A DNA stretch of 64,000 nucleotides from Paenibacillus lacisoli (GCF_030580655.1 NZ_JAUQTB010000001.1:1-64000); one strand, 5' to 3'; counted from the first letter of the stretch, positions 32,010 to 41,991 are shown. Numbers and translations: made by a program. Notes: generated by a model from the sequence alone, not told the origin.

Positions 32010-33068
32010 ATGTGTAACCATCATACAAACATAACGACTCGCGTTCTTAGTGTCCCAAGTGCAAAGGCGCCATTTGAACAATCGACAATATCCCGTAGAG
32101 ATTTGCGACCAGATGATGTGTTGATTGATATTAAATATTGCGGCATCTGCCATTCTGATATTCACAATGCTCATAACGATTTTGGTAGTGGCGTGTTCCC
32201 GATGGTACCCGGTCATGAGATTGCAGGTGTTGTTTCTGCTGTAGGTAGTGATGTGACTAAATTTGCTGTTGGAGATCGGGTGGGTGTTGGATGCTTTGTT
32301 GACTCTTGTGGAGAATGCGAATTCTGCCGTAGAGGGGAGGAGCAATTTTGCACAAAAGGTGTGACTGTGGTTTTTAACTCAGTTGGTTATGACGGAGAAC
32401 TAACTTATGGTGGATACAGCCAAAAAATCGTTGTAAAAGACAAGTTTGTTGTCCGAATCCCAGATGGCTTGAAATTGGATGTAGCAAGCCCGCTGCTTTG
32501 TGCAGGTATTACCACCTACTCACCTTTGAAGCATTGGAATACCGGACCAGGTAAGAGAATTGCCGTTTTGGGTATGGGAGGGCTTGGCCACCTGGCCGTT
32601 CAGTATGCGCATAAGATGGGTGCGGAAGTCACTGTTCTGAGTCACAGTCTGAACAAAAAAGAGGAGGCATATAAATTCGGTGCTGAGCGATATTATGTGA
32701 CAACGGATCCTGCAACATTTACAGAACTGGCAGGTCAATTTGATCTGATTATTAATACCGTTTCTGCAAACATCGATGTGGATGCCTTTTTATCCATTCT
32801 TACGGTAGATGGAGCACTTGTTAATCTGGGTCTCCCTAACAAGCCCGACCAATATAACGTGTTCTCCTTATTTGCAGGACGCCGGAGTATTACAGCATCA
32901 AACGTTGGCGGTATCAGAGAAACACAAGAAATGCTGGATTTCTCGGCAGAACATGATGTTACTTCAATGATTGAAGTTATTAGAGCTGACCAAGTAGATG
33001 AGGCATATGAACGAGTTTTGAATAGTGATGTGCGATACCGCTTTGTCATTGATATGGAAACTTTGTAA
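32010..33068 (+). CDS. Zinc-dependent alcohol dehydrogenase (CAD/YjgB-like MDR family)
   Basis: A 352-residue medium-chain dehydrogenase. Catalytic zinc ligands are in CGICHSDIH (Cys) and PGHEIAG (His-Glu). The structural zinc loop is CGECEFCRRGEEQFC. The Rossmann motif is GMGGLGHLAVQYA. SHSLNKKEEA after beta-2 (Ser-Lys rather than Asp) suggests NADPH. It belongs to the NADP-dependent cinnamyl-alcohol/YjgB-AdhA type, which reduces aldehydes. The element-B promoter precedes it and a TetR gene diverges from it, so it is probably the core regulated gene of this half of the island. Confidence 0.93.
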   Translation: MCNHHTNITTRVLSVPSAKAPFEQSTISRRDLRPDDVLIDIKYCGICHSDIHNAHNDFGSGVFPMVPGHEIAGVVSAVGSDVTKFAVGDRVGVGCFVDSCGECEFCRRGEEQFCTKGVTVVFNSVGYDGELTYGGYSQKIVVKDKFVVRIPDGLKLDVASPLLCAGITTYSPLKHWNTGPGKRIAVLGMGGLGHLAVQYAHKMGAEVTVLSHSLNKKEEAYKFGAERYYVTTDPATFTELAGQFDLIINTVSANIDVDAFLSILTVDGALVNLGLPNKPDQYNVFSLFAGRRSITASNVGGIRETQEMLDFSAEHDVTSMIEVIRADQVDEAYERVLNSDVRYRFVIDMETL

Positions 33069-33150
33069 GCGAAAATGGGGAAGAGGGTCATGCCTAGTGG
33101 CCCGTTCCCAAAAGCTTATAGTTTTTAATTAACAATTCACTGGATTTTGT

Positions 33151-33208
33151 TCATTAATATAAAATATGCGGCCAATTGACTAGTAATCGAGCGGACTCTT
33201 GAGAATAA
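33151..33208 (+). promoter_or_regulatory. Shared island promoter element, weaker copy C
   Basis: TCATTAATATA (33151-33161) and the block CCAATTGAC (33172-33180) align without gaps to copies A, B and D, but the ACAAA block is AAAAT and the -10 region is only GAATAA (33203-33208). It precedes the NAD(P)-binding protein gene at 33253. Confidence 0.38.
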
Positions 33209-33252
33209 CCAATACCACAGTTGGTTAATTTAGACGAAGGAGTGGAAAAGAA

Positions 33253-33891
33253 ATGAAGAGGGTCTTAATTTTAGGGGCGAATGGGCAAGTTGCTCGGGAA
33301 GCCATTGACCTGTTCCTAAAGGAAACGGATGCTCAGCTAACTTTGTATCTTCGTAATTCGAGCAGGTTGCAAATAACAGATGCCAATCGGGAACGTGTAA
33401 TTGAAGGTGATGTCAACGACTTGGCCAAATTGAAGGAAGCCATGGTAGGACAAGATGTGGTTTATGTAAATTTGGGAGGTTCTGATATCGTTCGAAAAAC
33501 GCAAAACATCATCCTGGCTATGGATGAATTGCAAGTGAAAAGAGCAATTTTTATCAATATTTTAGGAATCTATGGCGAAGTTCCTGGCGAGTTTGGAAAA
33601 TGGAATAGACAGATGGTTGGCAGCGGCATTGAAACTTGGCGAAAAGCAGCAGACCTGATTGAAGAATCCAACCTCGATTATTCAATTTTACGATGTACTT
33701 GGTTTACGAATAAAAACGAAATCGATTATGAGCTGACCGAAAAGGGAGAACCCTTAACAGGCACAGAAATATCACGAAAAAGTATCGCTTCCTTGGTAGT
33801 CAGACTAGCTGAATCGGAGGACTTTGGAATACGCAAAAGTTTAGGAGTAAGCAAACCATATTCTTCAGGCGATAAACCGACATTTTACTAA
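33253..33891 (+). CDS. NAD(P)-binding atypical SDR (NmrA/YwnB-like), paralog 2
   Basis: A 212-residue paralog of the protein at 29721-30308: ILGANGQVAREAIDLFL (GxxGxxA), YLRNSSRLQ, EGDVNDLAKLKEAMVGQDVVYVNLG, INILGIYGEVPG and YSILRCTWFTNKNEIDYEL. Pairwise similarity is obvious over the whole length. ATG 33253 follows AAGGAG. Starts a cotranscribed set with the carboxymuconolactone decarboxylase and SDR genes (gaps of 22 and 12 bases). Reaction unknown. Confidence 0.85.
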   Translation: MKRVLILGANGQVAREAIDLFLKETDAQLTLYLRNSSRLQITDANRERVIEGDVNDLAKLKEAMVGQDVVYVNLGGSDIVRKTQNIILAMDELQVKRAIFINILGIYGEVPGEFGKWNRQMVGSGIETWRKAADLIEESNLDYSILRCTWFTNKNEIDYELTEKGEPLTGTEISRKSIASLVVRLAESEDFGIRKSLGVSKPYSSGDKPTFY

Positions 33892-33913
33892 AACCAGAAA
33901 GGAGGAATAAACC

Positions 33914-34672
33914 ATGAAACTTACAGAGTCAGCGCAACAGTATCACGAAAAAATGTTCCCCGGCTATAAATCCACATTTCTCGATACTGATCCTGAATTT
34001 ATTGAGCGTTTTGACAATTTTGCATTTGATGAGGTTGTCAATCAGGGCAAATTGGATGAGCGGACGCGTATGATGGCCATTCTATCGGTTCTACTTGGTT
34101 GTCAAGGGATTGAAGAATTTAAAGCGATTCTGCCGGCCGCGCTCAACTTTGGCGTTACTCCGGTAGAAGTGAAAGAGATTGTGTATCAATCCGCTGCTTA
34201 TCTTGGCATTGGGAGAGTCTTTCCTTTTTTCCACGCGGTGAATGAGATCTTGACTGCCCGAGGCATTAAATTGCCTTTAGAAGGACAAGCGACGACAACT
34301 ATGGAAAGCCGGCTGGAAGCAGGAATTCAGGCCCAAGTAGACATATTCGGAGAAAGTATGCGTGACTTTTGGAAATCCGGACCCGAGGTGAGCCGTCACA
34401 TCAATCACTGGCTGGCAGCGAACTGCTTCGGAGATTACTACACGCGCAAAGGTCTCGATTACAAGCAAAGAGAAATGATCACTTTTTGCTTTTTGCTTGC
34501 TCAGGGAGGGTGTGAGTCGCAGTTAACAAGCCATGCTGCGGCCAATATGAGGCTTGGAAACGAAAAGCCGTTTCTGATTGAAGTCATCTCCCAATGCCTA
34601 CCCTTCATCGGATATCCGAGAAGTTTGAATGCTCTTCGTTGTGTAAATGAAGCAACGGCAAAGTCAGAATAA
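33914..34672 (+). CDS. Carboxymuconolactone decarboxylase family protein
   Basis: A 252-residue protein with two CMD/AhpD-like helical domains. The first, about residues 35-110, contains LDERTRMMAILSVLLGCQGIEEFKAIL and GVTPVEVKEIVYQSAAYLGIGR; the second, about 150-240, contains LDYKQREMITFCFLLAQGGCESQL. The peroxidatic CxxC of AhpD is absent, so it is not an AhpD-type reductase. In similar operons a cupin protein follows; a decayed cupin lies at 35636-35808 here. ATG 33914 has AAAGGAGG upstream. Confidence 0.88.
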   Translation: MKLTESAQQYHEKMFPGYKSTFLDTDPEFIERFDNFAFDEVVNQGKLDERTRMMAILSVLLGCQGIEEFKAILPAALNFGVTPVEVKEIVYQSAAYLGIGRVFPFFHAVNEILTARGIKLPLEGQATTTMESRLEAGIQAQVDIFGESMRDFWKSGPEVSRHINHWLAANCFGDYYTRKGLDYKQREMITFCFLLAQGGCESQLTSHAAANMRLGNEKPFLIEVISQCLPFIGYPRSLNALRCVNEATAKSE

Positions 34673-34684
34673 GGAGGAAGTTGC

Positions 34685-35527
34685 ATGAGTACACGGACTT
34701 GGCTAATTACAGGGGTTAGCAGCGGGTTTGGCTATGAGATGACCAGGCTGCTGCTTGAGAAGGGGGAGAAGGTCATTGGAACGGTCCGTAAAAGGGATAA
34801 GGTCATCAGCCTGATCGAGCAGTATCCGGATACTTTTATTTGCGAACTGCTTGATGTCACGGATGTTCCGGCTATCCGGAAATTAGTCGACCGTTCTTTT
34901 GAAAAGTTCGGCCGTATTGATGTAATTGTGAGTAACGCAGGGTATGGTCTCTTTGGAGCGGCTGAAGAATTATCCGACGAGCAGGTCGATCATATTATCG
35001 CTACGAACCTAACAGGCTCCATCCAGCTCATCCGTTCCTCCCTTCCTCATCTGCGTACCCAGGGCGGCGGCCGAATTATACAGATGTCTACCTATGGCGG
35101 GCAGGTGGCCTTTCCAGGTAACTCCTTGTACCATGCCACCAAGTTTGGCATAGAAGGTTTTTGTGAGTCGGTCGTCCAAGAAGTTGCACCTTTTAACATC
35201 GGAGTTACTTTGGTGGAACCAGGGGGGGCTCGTACGGAATTCCGTTATGGCAGCGCGCAAGTGGCTAAGCTTATGTCAGAATATGATAGAAATCCCGCAC
35301 ACGGCTTTTTGAAAATGTTGGACGCTTCTAATGGCCTAGCTCCTGGTGATCCGGTTCGTATGGCTGAACGTATCATTGAGAGTGTGGACCAAGAACCCGC
35401 TCCTATGCGAATGGTCCTTGGTTCTCAAGCGTTGGCAGTAACTCTTTCAACATTGAAAGCCCGTGTGGCTGACTTTGAAGGACAGATTGACTTGGCTGCT
35501 TCCACTGATTTTCCTTCAGGAGAATAA
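34685..35527 (+). CDS. Short-chain dehydrogenase/reductase (SDR)
   Basis: A 280-residue classical SDR: TGVSSGFGYEM (cofactor), SNAGYGLFG (NNAG equivalent), MSTYGGQ (Ser), YHATKF (YxxxK), and VEPGGARTEF. The retinol-dehydrogenase-like pattern and the length match the SDR at 25972-26811. ATG 34685 follows AAGGAGG. Twelve bases after the CMD gene, so same operon. Substrate unknown. Confidence 0.92.
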   Translation: MSTRTWLITGVSSGFGYEMTRLLLEKGEKVIGTVRKRDKVISLIEQYPDTFICELLDVTDVPAIRKLVDRSFEKFGRIDVIVSNAGYGLFGAAEELSDEQVDHIIATNLTGSIQLIRSSLPHLRTQGGGRIIQMSTYGGQVAFPGNSLYHATKFGIEGFCESVVQEVAPFNIGVTLVEPGGARTEFRYGSAQVAKLMSEYDRNPAHGFLKMLDASNGLAPGDPVRMAERIIESVDQEPAPMRMVLGSQALAVTLSTLKARVADFEGQIDLAASTDFPSGE

Positions 35528-35635
35528 ACAAGAAAACAATAAAGCAAAGCCCTATAGAACGGCTCAATCCAATATGGAAAATGAACATCTCAGCAATGGC
35601 GCTGTTTTTCCATAATTAAGAAAATTCAATATCAG

Positions 35636-35808
35636 GAAGAGGGCGAATCCATCCGATTGCTCACAACGGGAGATGTCGTAATATCTCGCCTAACGTAAAA
35701 CATTGGCATGGTGCAACTAAAAATAGTTGTTTTGTTCATCTTGCCATGACACCTGGTGATACAGAGTGGTTCGAATCGGTCGAGGATGAATGGTTTGATC
35801 TATTGTAG
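35636..35808 (+). pseudogene. Cupin-domain protein remnant
   Basis: Two frames joined by a frameshift near 35680 read IRLLTTGDVV and then ISPNVKHWHGATKNSCFVHLA and MTPGDTEWFESVEDEWFDLL followed by TAG (35806-35808). That is the C-terminal half of a cupin with the metal-binding H-x-H pattern. The N-terminal half is absent. Such cupins are often adjacent or fused to carboxymuconolactone decarboxylases, as would be the case here. Confidence 0.72.
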
Positions 35809-35875
35809 TGATAGGTCCAGCGGGTCTTTGAATCCGTTATCTCCACAAGATATTAGACAGATATTTAATATTTAT

Positions 35876-35935
35876 TCATTAATATACAAATTATGTACAT
35901 TTAACAATTGAACACCAAAATTATACTTTTATAAT
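35876..35935 (+). promoter_or_regulatory. Shared island promoter element, copy D
   Basis: TCATTAAT (35876-35883), two bases, ACAAA, a variable stretch ending in TTTAACAAT, 21 bases containing TTGAAC, then TATAAT (35930-35935). It is 54 bp from first base to -10, as in A and B, and matches copy B at 24 of the first 33 positions. It drives the triple AKR operon. Confidence 0.62.
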
Positions 35936-35982
35936 AAGAGTCATCAAGTAGATTACTTATAATTGGAAATGGAGTTTTACTA

Positions 35983-36963
35983 ATGGAATACATTAAATTT
36001 GGCAACACAGGGATGGACGTTTCGCGCATTTGTCTAGGTTGTATGAGTTTTGGGGAGGTACAGCCTGGAGGGCATCAATGGGTTCTAAATGACGAGCAGA
36101 GCCGGCCGATTATCAAAAGAGCTCTTGAACTCGGCATCAATTTTTTTGATACAGCAAATCTATATGCTGGCGGTACAAGTGAAGAAATTGTTGGACGAGC
36201 TCTGAAAGATTATGCGAATCGGGATGAAATTGTTCTTGCTACCAAGGTGTGGGGACGCATGCATCAAGGTCCTAACGGGGCGGGGCTTTCTCGAAAGGCT
36301 ATCATGAGTGAAATCGATAAAAGTTTGAAAAGACTAGGAACCGATTATGTGGATCTCTATATTATTCACCGCTGGGATTATGATACTCCTATTGAAGAAA
36401 CCATGGAAGCCCTGCATGACGTCGTGAAATCAGGAAAGGCAAGATATATTGGCGCATCTGCCATGTATGCCTGGCAATTCCAGAAAGCGCAGCATGTAGC
36501 AGAGAAACAAGGCTGGACACGTTTTGTATCCATGCAAAATCATCTTAATCTGATCTACCGTGAAGAGGAAAGAGAAATGATGCCGCTTTGCAAGGATCAG
36601 AAAATTGCGGTAACCCCTTACAGCCCATTGGCATCAGGGAGACTGATTCGGGATTGGTCTGAAACCACCAATCGGTCGGAAACTGATGTAGTTCAAAAAT
36701 CAAAATATGACGCGACCGCTGATGTTGATCGACTAATTGTTGAGCGTGTAGCATCCGTTGCCGAGAAACACGATGTGCCGCGTAGCCACATTGCACTAGC
36801 CTGGCTGCTGCAGAAAGAGTCGGTTGCTGCCCCTATTGTAGGTGTTACAAAAATGGCTCAACTTGAAGAATCTATAGCCGCATTATCTGTAAAGTTAACT
36901 CCAGAAGAAATCTCATTCCTAGAAGAAGCATATGTTCCTCACCCGGTAGTAGGTGCACAGTAA
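35983..36963 (+). CDS. Aldo/keto reductase (AKR), first of three
   Basis: A 326-residue NADPH-dependent aldo/keto reductase. The catalytic tetrad is seen in NFFDTANLYAGG (Asp, Tyr), ATKVWG (Lys) and YIIHRWD (His). SPLASGRL and LLQKESVAAPIVGVTK mark the cofactor site. It resembles the YajO/1-deoxyxylulose-type and related plant AKRs. It is nearly identical in layout to the broken AKR at 28956-29678. ATG 35983 has a modest binding site (GGAAATGGAG). First gene of a three-AKR operon (gaps of 70 and 51 bases) under element D. Confidence 0.92.
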   Translation: MEYIKFGNTGMDVSRICLGCMSFGEVQPGGHQWVLNDEQSRPIIKRALELGINFFDTANLYAGGTSEEIVGRALKDYANRDEIVLATKVWGRMHQGPNGAGLSRKAIMSEIDKSLKRLGTDYVDLYIIHRWDYDTPIEETMEALHDVVKSGKARYIGASAMYAWQFQKAQHVAEKQGWTRFVSMQNHLNLIYREEEREMMPLCKDQKIAVTPYSPLASGRLIRDWSETTNRSETDVVQKSKYDATADVDRLIVERVASVAEKHDVPRSHIALAWLLQKESVAAPIVGVTKMAQLEESIAALSVKLTPEEISFLEEAYVPHPVVGAQ

Positions 36964-37033
36964 TGCCTCAATGAATTCACTTAACATCAATATTGGTTTT
37001 TATCAACGAAAGATGAAAATGGAGGAATAAATA

Positions 37034-37891
37034 ATGGAGTATGTAACATTAAATAATGGCATCAAAATGCCTATTCTAGGCTATGGCGTATATCAAATTC
37101 CTGATCAAGAAGAGTGTGAAAAGTGTGTACTTGATGCTATTCATGTAGGTTATCGTTCGATTGATACGGCACAAGCGTACCGAAATGAGGAAGCTGTAGG
37201 CCGTGCATTAAAGAAAAGTGGTATCGTTCGGGAAGAATTTTTCATTACAACGAAAGTTTGGATCTCTAACGCAGGCTATGAAAAAGCGAAGGCTTCCATA
37301 GAGGAATCCATGAGAAAACTGCAGCTCGATTATCTGGACTTAGTTCTAATCCACCAGCCGTTTAATGATTATTACGGAACGTATCGTGCGATGGAAGAAC
37401 TCTATAAGGCGGGTAAAATCAAAGCTATCGGCGTAAGCAACTTTTATCCGGACCGTTATATCGATTTGGCTCAGTTCAGCGAAGTGGTTCCAGCTGTCAA
37501 CCAGGTCGAAACTCATGTGTTTAACCAACAGGTTAGAGCACAAGAAATTATGAAGAAATACAATACCCAGATCGAATCTTGGGGACCTTTTGCAGAAGGG
37601 AAGAACGATTTCTTTACAAATCCAACCTTGCAGGAAATCGGCACAAAATATAACAAATCGACTGCCCAAGTCGCTTTGCGCTTTTTGATTCAAAGAGGCG
37701 TAGTGGTCATCCCTAAAACGGTCAATAAAGAGCGAATGGAACAAAACTTTAATGTGTTTGATTTTGAGCTAAACTCAGAAGACATGGAAAAAGTAACTGC
37801 ACTTGATACAGGGGAAAGCTTATTTTTCTCACACTATGATCCTCAAACCGTCGAGTTTCTTACCGATTATGGGAAAAAGGGCTTGGAATAA
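37034..37891 (+). CDS. Aldo/keto reductase (glyoxal reductase YvgN-like), second of three
   Basis: A 285-residue AKR of the AKR5 type: [25 protein letters not shown] (Asp and Tyr), TTKVW (Lys), LVLIHQPF (His), [13 protein letters not shown] and [16 protein letters not shown]. Family members reduce glyoxal, methylglyoxal and other aldehydes. [15 protein letters not shown] replaces the commoner AWSPLGRG. ATG 37034 follows GGAGG. In operon with the other two AKRs; likely a detoxifying role. Confidence 0.92.
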   Translation: MEYVTLNNGIKMPILGYGVYQIPDQEECEKCVLDAIHVGYRSIDTAQAYRNEEAVGRALKKSGIVREEFFITTKVWISNAGYEKAKASIEESMRKLQLDYLDLVLIHQPFNDYYGTYRAMEELYKAGKIKAIGVSNFYPDRYIDLAQFSEVVPAVNQVETHVFNQQVRAQEIMKKYNTQIESWGPFAEGKNDFFTNPTLQEIGTKYNKSTAQVALRFLIQRGVVVIPKTVNKERMEQNFNVFDFELNSEDMEKVTALDTGESLFFSHYDPQTVEFLTDYGKKGLE

Positions 37892-37942
37892 ATATAATTT
37901 GCCGGTACAGCAGTTATTTTAAGAAGAAAGGAGTAGGTTCAG

Positions 37943-38932
<990 letters not shown>

Positions 38933-38972
38933 CAAAAATAATGTTTCCATAAAGGTAGGAGATTGTGAATGT

Positions 38973-39117
38973 ATGAAAGCAAATATAATGTACGCAGCGG
39001 GTGATGTTCGGGTAGAAGAAATCCCTGTTCCAAAACTGCTGAAGCCAACGGATGCCATTTTTAAAAGTGCTTGTTGCCTGCATGTGCGGAAGCGATCTGC
39101 ATCCTTAATTTGAGCAA
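38973..39117 (+). pseudogene. Alcohol dehydrogenase 5' remnant
   Basis: Starting at ATG 38973 the text MKANIMYAAGDVRVEEIPVP and LLKPTDAIFK is the N-terminus of a zinc-dependent threonine/alcohol dehydrogenase-like protein. One extra A in an A run near 39065 shifts the frame; corrected it reads VLVACMCGSDLHP with the catalytic zinc Cys, and then TAA. The remaining 300 residues are gone. Confidence 0.78.
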
Positions 39118-39158
39118 TTGGTTGAAATCCTTGCCGACAATTAATAAGAAATAGAATT

Positions 39159-39190
39159 AACGGCAGCCAATCAATCTGGTTGCCGTTTTC
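39159..39190 (+). terminator. Intrinsic terminator
   Basis: AACGGCAGCCA and TGGTTGCCGTT pair with one mismatch around ATCAATC, followed by TTC. It ends rightward transcription from the AKR operon. Confidence 0.7.
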
Positions 39191-39277
39191 CTAAAGGGAA
39201 TCCAAGGTAACATTATACATAATAATTTGAATACATATGTACAAAATACGGGTTTTGTGAACATGTATATAAGAAAA

Positions 39278-39317
39278 CCGCCGGAGGTTGCTGTTTAACC
39301 ACTGAACCGGCGATTTC
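39278..39317 (-). terminator. Intrinsic terminator after the CBS-domain gene
   Basis: On the minus strand CGCCGGTT and AACC-T-CCGGCG pair with one bulge and are followed by GTTTTCTT. It begins about ten bases past the stop codon. Confidence 0.6.
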
Positions 39318-39326
39318 TAATCCATT

Positions 39327-39782
39327 TTACAGGATTGATTTAAATGCGTATCGGATCACATCTCCCCGGCTAACAATACCGACCAACACGCCGTTTCTTT
39401 CAACGGGCAGCTTCTTAATATGTTTTTTGCCAAGCGTGGCTGCGATTTTATCAATTTCTTCGTCCCAATCAATTTTGATGACTTTTTTCTGAGCAATCAT
39501 CATTACATTCATTTTTAGCAATTTCTGTAAACGTCCTTCGAAATTATCATGGTCGCCTTGAATGACATATAAATAATACAATGAATCGATAACGCGATCC
39601 TCATGTCTTCCAATGTAACGCATAATATCTCCGTCACTAATATAACCTGTAATCTCATTACGCTCGTTCACAACGGGCAGCCCGCTGATCCTGTACTTAA
39701 GAAACTTTTCAATTACATTCTGCACGGTATCACTTTCTTTAACTTTATAGACCTGGGTAATCATCATTTCATGGGCTTTCAT
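39327..39782 (-). CDS. CBS-domain pair protein
   Basis: A 151-residue protein consisting of two CBS motifs. The first is about 6-65 (VQNVIEKFLKYRISGLPVVNERNEITGYISDGDIMRYI), the second about 88-150 (IDKIAATLGKKHIKKLPVERNGVLVGIVSRGDVIRYA). Such Bateman modules bind adenine nucleotides and act as energy or ion-strength sensors. No effector domain is attached. The start is ATG 39782, after GGGAGGTTATCGG, rather than the in-frame start 23 codons upstream. Single gene with terminator. Confidence 0.9.
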   Translation of the reverse strand: MKAHEMMITQVYKVKESDTVQNVIEKFLKYRISGLPVVNERNEITGYISDGDIMRYIGRHEDRVIDSLYYLYVIQGDHDNFEGRLQKLLKMNVMMIAQKKVIKIDWDEEIDKIAATLGKKHIKKLPVERNGVLVGIVSRGDVIRYAFKSIL

Positions 39783-39950
39783 AAGCCGATAACCTCCCGA
39801 TAAAGATATGAAAGTTTCTATACAAGGTTTTACAAGTTTTCTCGATGACACGGTTATGTATACTCATAATATATGTTCCTTGAAATAAGCTGTGCGGGCT
39901 CCCTCCTATGTCAACCATTATATAATGATTCTCTAATATCTGGAAGTGAA

Positions 39951-39991
39951 GAACTGGAAGCCAAAGCAACCGCTCTCTTGGCTTCCAGTTC
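39951..39991 (-). terminator. Long hairpin downstream of leuA
   Basis: GAACTGGAAGCCAA (39951-39964) and TTGGCTTCCAGTTC (39978-39991) pair perfectly over 14 bp. It is 16 bases after the leuA stop codon. The T run on the minus strand is weak (TTCTTCACTT). Confidence 0.68.
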
Positions 39992-40007
39992 AATTTACTA
40001 CTGTAAT

Positions 40008-41564
40008 TTAAGCTTCGCTACCGCTCTTGACCGACTGTAATTCTTCATTCTGGTCCAGTAATGCAGCGTTCATGCCATTCAGGAAGGCCAAAGCGCTTGC
40101 CTTAATGATATCTGTATCCATTGCACGTCCGGAATACGTTTTGCCCTGGTACTCCAGCTGGATATTGACACGGCCGATTGCTTCTTTCCCTCTTGATATG
40201 CTGTTAATTTTGTAATGCTGTAAGGTGATATCCAGACCAGACAGCTCCCGGATCGCGCCGTACAAGGCATCAATAGGACCATCTCCGATAGCACTGCCTC
40301 TTAATGAAAAACCTGCTTTCTTCAGTTCAACGGCTGCTGTGGGATGAACCTCATTCGTAACGACCTGGAAGGATCCGAGCTCATAAAGTGGAACAGCCGC
40401 ATTCCGGCATTCAAGCTGCCCGCTGACCAAGAAGAAGACATCATGATCATAGACCTCTTTTTTCAAATCTGCCAAAGCCAGAAACTTCTCGAACAAGTGC
40501 TCAAAGTGACTGTCATCCGGATAAAAACCTAACCGTTCCACCGCATTTCGAAAAGCATGACGTCCGGAACGAGCAGTCAGAATCAGCTCCATACTCTCCA
40601 ATCCTACATCTGCGGGCGACATAATCTCATATACATTCTTATCCTTCAGCAATCCGTCCTGATGAATACCGGAGGAATGAGCAAATGCGTTATCACCGGT
40701 AATCGCCTTATTTACCTGCACATCCAGTCCTGTCAGATAGGTTAATAATTTGGAAGTACGCACCAGCTCGGTGGTTTCGATTTGGGTTGAGCACTGATAA
40801 CGATCTTCCCTGACTTTGAGGGCCATGACCACTTCCTCTAGAGATGTATTGCCTGCCCGCTCACCTAGACCATTAATGGTACATTCGACTTTCTGGGCCC
40901 CGTTCTTAATAGCACTTAAAGTGTTTGCTGTGGCCATACCCAGGTCGTTATGACAGTGCACACTGAGAATGACGCTATCATCCAGATTGCGCAGACGATC
41001 ATTAATCTTACGAATCAATTCTCCGAATTCTTCTGGCTCAGCAAAACCAACCGTATCCGGAATATTGATCATCGTTGCTCCTGCCCGCACAACGGCCTCA
41101 ATCGTCGACCACAAGTATTCAAACTCGGATCTCGAAGCATCTTCAGTCGAATATTGAACATTTGGCAGCAGGTTTCTTGCATATTTTACGGCGTCTACCC
41201 CCATCTGAAGAACAGCATCCCGTGAGCGGTTCAACTTCTTCTCAACATGGATATTTGAAGTTCCAAGCACAATATGGATCAAAGGGTGCTGTGCAATGCG
41301 TACACTCTCATAGACGGCATCAATATCGCTGCGAACCGCCCGGGCGAGTGCTGTGATTCCGATTTGGTCCCCTACACTTCGTGCCACTTCCTGAACAGCC
41401 TGAAAATCACCGCTTGAGGAGGATGGAAAACCCGCCTCAATCATATCCACCTTCAGCCGTTTCAGTTGCTGGGCAAATTCCACCTTTTGCTGTACATTCA
41501 ACTTGGCTCCCGGCACTTGTTCCCCATCTCGCAGCGTTGTATCCAATACGATGATTTTACGCAT
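40008..41564 (-). CDS. leuA: 2-isopropylmalate synthase
   Basis: A 518-residue enzyme that condenses acetyl-CoA with 2-oxoisovalerate, the first step of leucine synthesis. The catalytic barrel has DTTLRDGEQVPGAKLN at the N-terminus, HCHNDLGMATANTL with the metal-binding His residues, and GLGERAGNTSLEEV; the C-terminal LeuA regulatory domain (about 390-505) binds leucine for feedback control. ATG 41564 follows GGAGGGG. The gene stands alone without leuB/C/D and is preceded by a T-box leader with a Leu specifier codon, so transcription depends on uncharged tRNA-Leu. Length matches the Bacillus enzyme. Confidence 0.95.
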   Translation of the reverse strand: MRKIIVLDTTLRDGEQVPGAKLNVQQKVEFAQQLKRLKVDMIEAGFPSSSSGDFQAVQEVARSVGDQIGITALARAVRSDIDAVYESVRIAQHPLIHIVLGTSNIHVEKKLNRSRDAVLQMGVDAVKYARNLLPNVQYSTEDASRSEFEYLWSTIEAVVRAGATMINIPDTVGFAEPEEFGELIRKINDRLRNLDDSVILSVHCHNDLGMATANTLSAIKNGAQKVECTINGLGERAGNTSLEEVVMALKVREDRYQCSTQIETTELVRTSKLLTYLTGLDVQVNKAITGDNAFAHSSGIHQDGLLKDKNVYEIMSPADVGLESMELILTARSGRHAFRNAVERLGFYPDDSHFEHLFEKFLALADLKKEVYDHDVFFLVSGQLECRNAAVPLYELGSFQVVTNEVHPTAAVELKKAGFSLRGSAIGDGPIDALYGAIRELSGLDITLQHYKINSISRGKEAIGRVNIQLEYQGKTYSGRAMDTDIIKASALAFLNGMNAALLDQNEELQSVKSGSEA

Positions 41565-41641
41565 GTCTCGCTTCCCCTCCAAATGATGAATACTTAAATT
41601 TATGTCAAGCGGGGTTGATTAAACCCGGAATTTAATCAACA

Positions 41642-41906
41642 CAAAAACCCCGTCTCTGTTATAGAGACGAGGTTGAACCCGCGGTACCACTCTAATTCAT
41701 TTGGCATTCCTGCCAAACAATCTTTGTTCGATGGCTGTCACCATCTATCCTTGTAACGGCGGAATCCCGGCATACCCTACTGATCAGGCAGCTGTTCATA
41801 GATGAGTTCAAAGTTATCGACACTACCGCCTTGCACCCACCGGCGGCTCTCTGAAAGGTCATCCAACTTCTACTATTTCTAATCATTACATTTGCAGATT
41901 TGAAAT
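41642..41906 (-). promoter_or_regulatory. T-box riboswitch (leucine) in front of leuA
   Basis: On the minus strand, stem I contains AGAGAG, GGTGCAA and GAACTC, with the specifier codon CTC (Leu, at 41806-41804). The conserved T-box sequence AGAGTGGTACCGCGG (41693-41679) follows; its TGGT can pair with the ACCA end of tRNA-Leu. The terminator, with arms CCTCGTCTCT and AGAGACGGGG and a T run (about 41672-41643), is the alternative to the antiterminator. Uncharged tRNA-Leu would permit readthrough into leuA. Confidence 0.93.
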
Positions 41907-41913
41907 TATGGTT

Positions 41914-41942
41914 ATTATATCCAGACATCATATCTCTGTCAA
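41914..41942 (-). promoter_or_regulatory. Promoter of the leuA leader transcript
   Basis: TTGACA (41942-41937), 17-bp spacer and TATAAT (41919-41914), both perfect, about ten bases before the T-box leader begins. Confidence 0.85.
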
Positions 41943-41991
41943 CCTTAATTCACATTTAGGGTATCCTCGCACCATTCATTTAAACAAGCAT

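Larger units (their letters stand above)
35528..35982. other. Intergenic region with a cupin remnant and promoter element D
   Basis: Contains the degenerate cupin fragment (35636-35808) and the AKR operon promoter (35876-35935). No intact gene. Confidence 0.6.
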
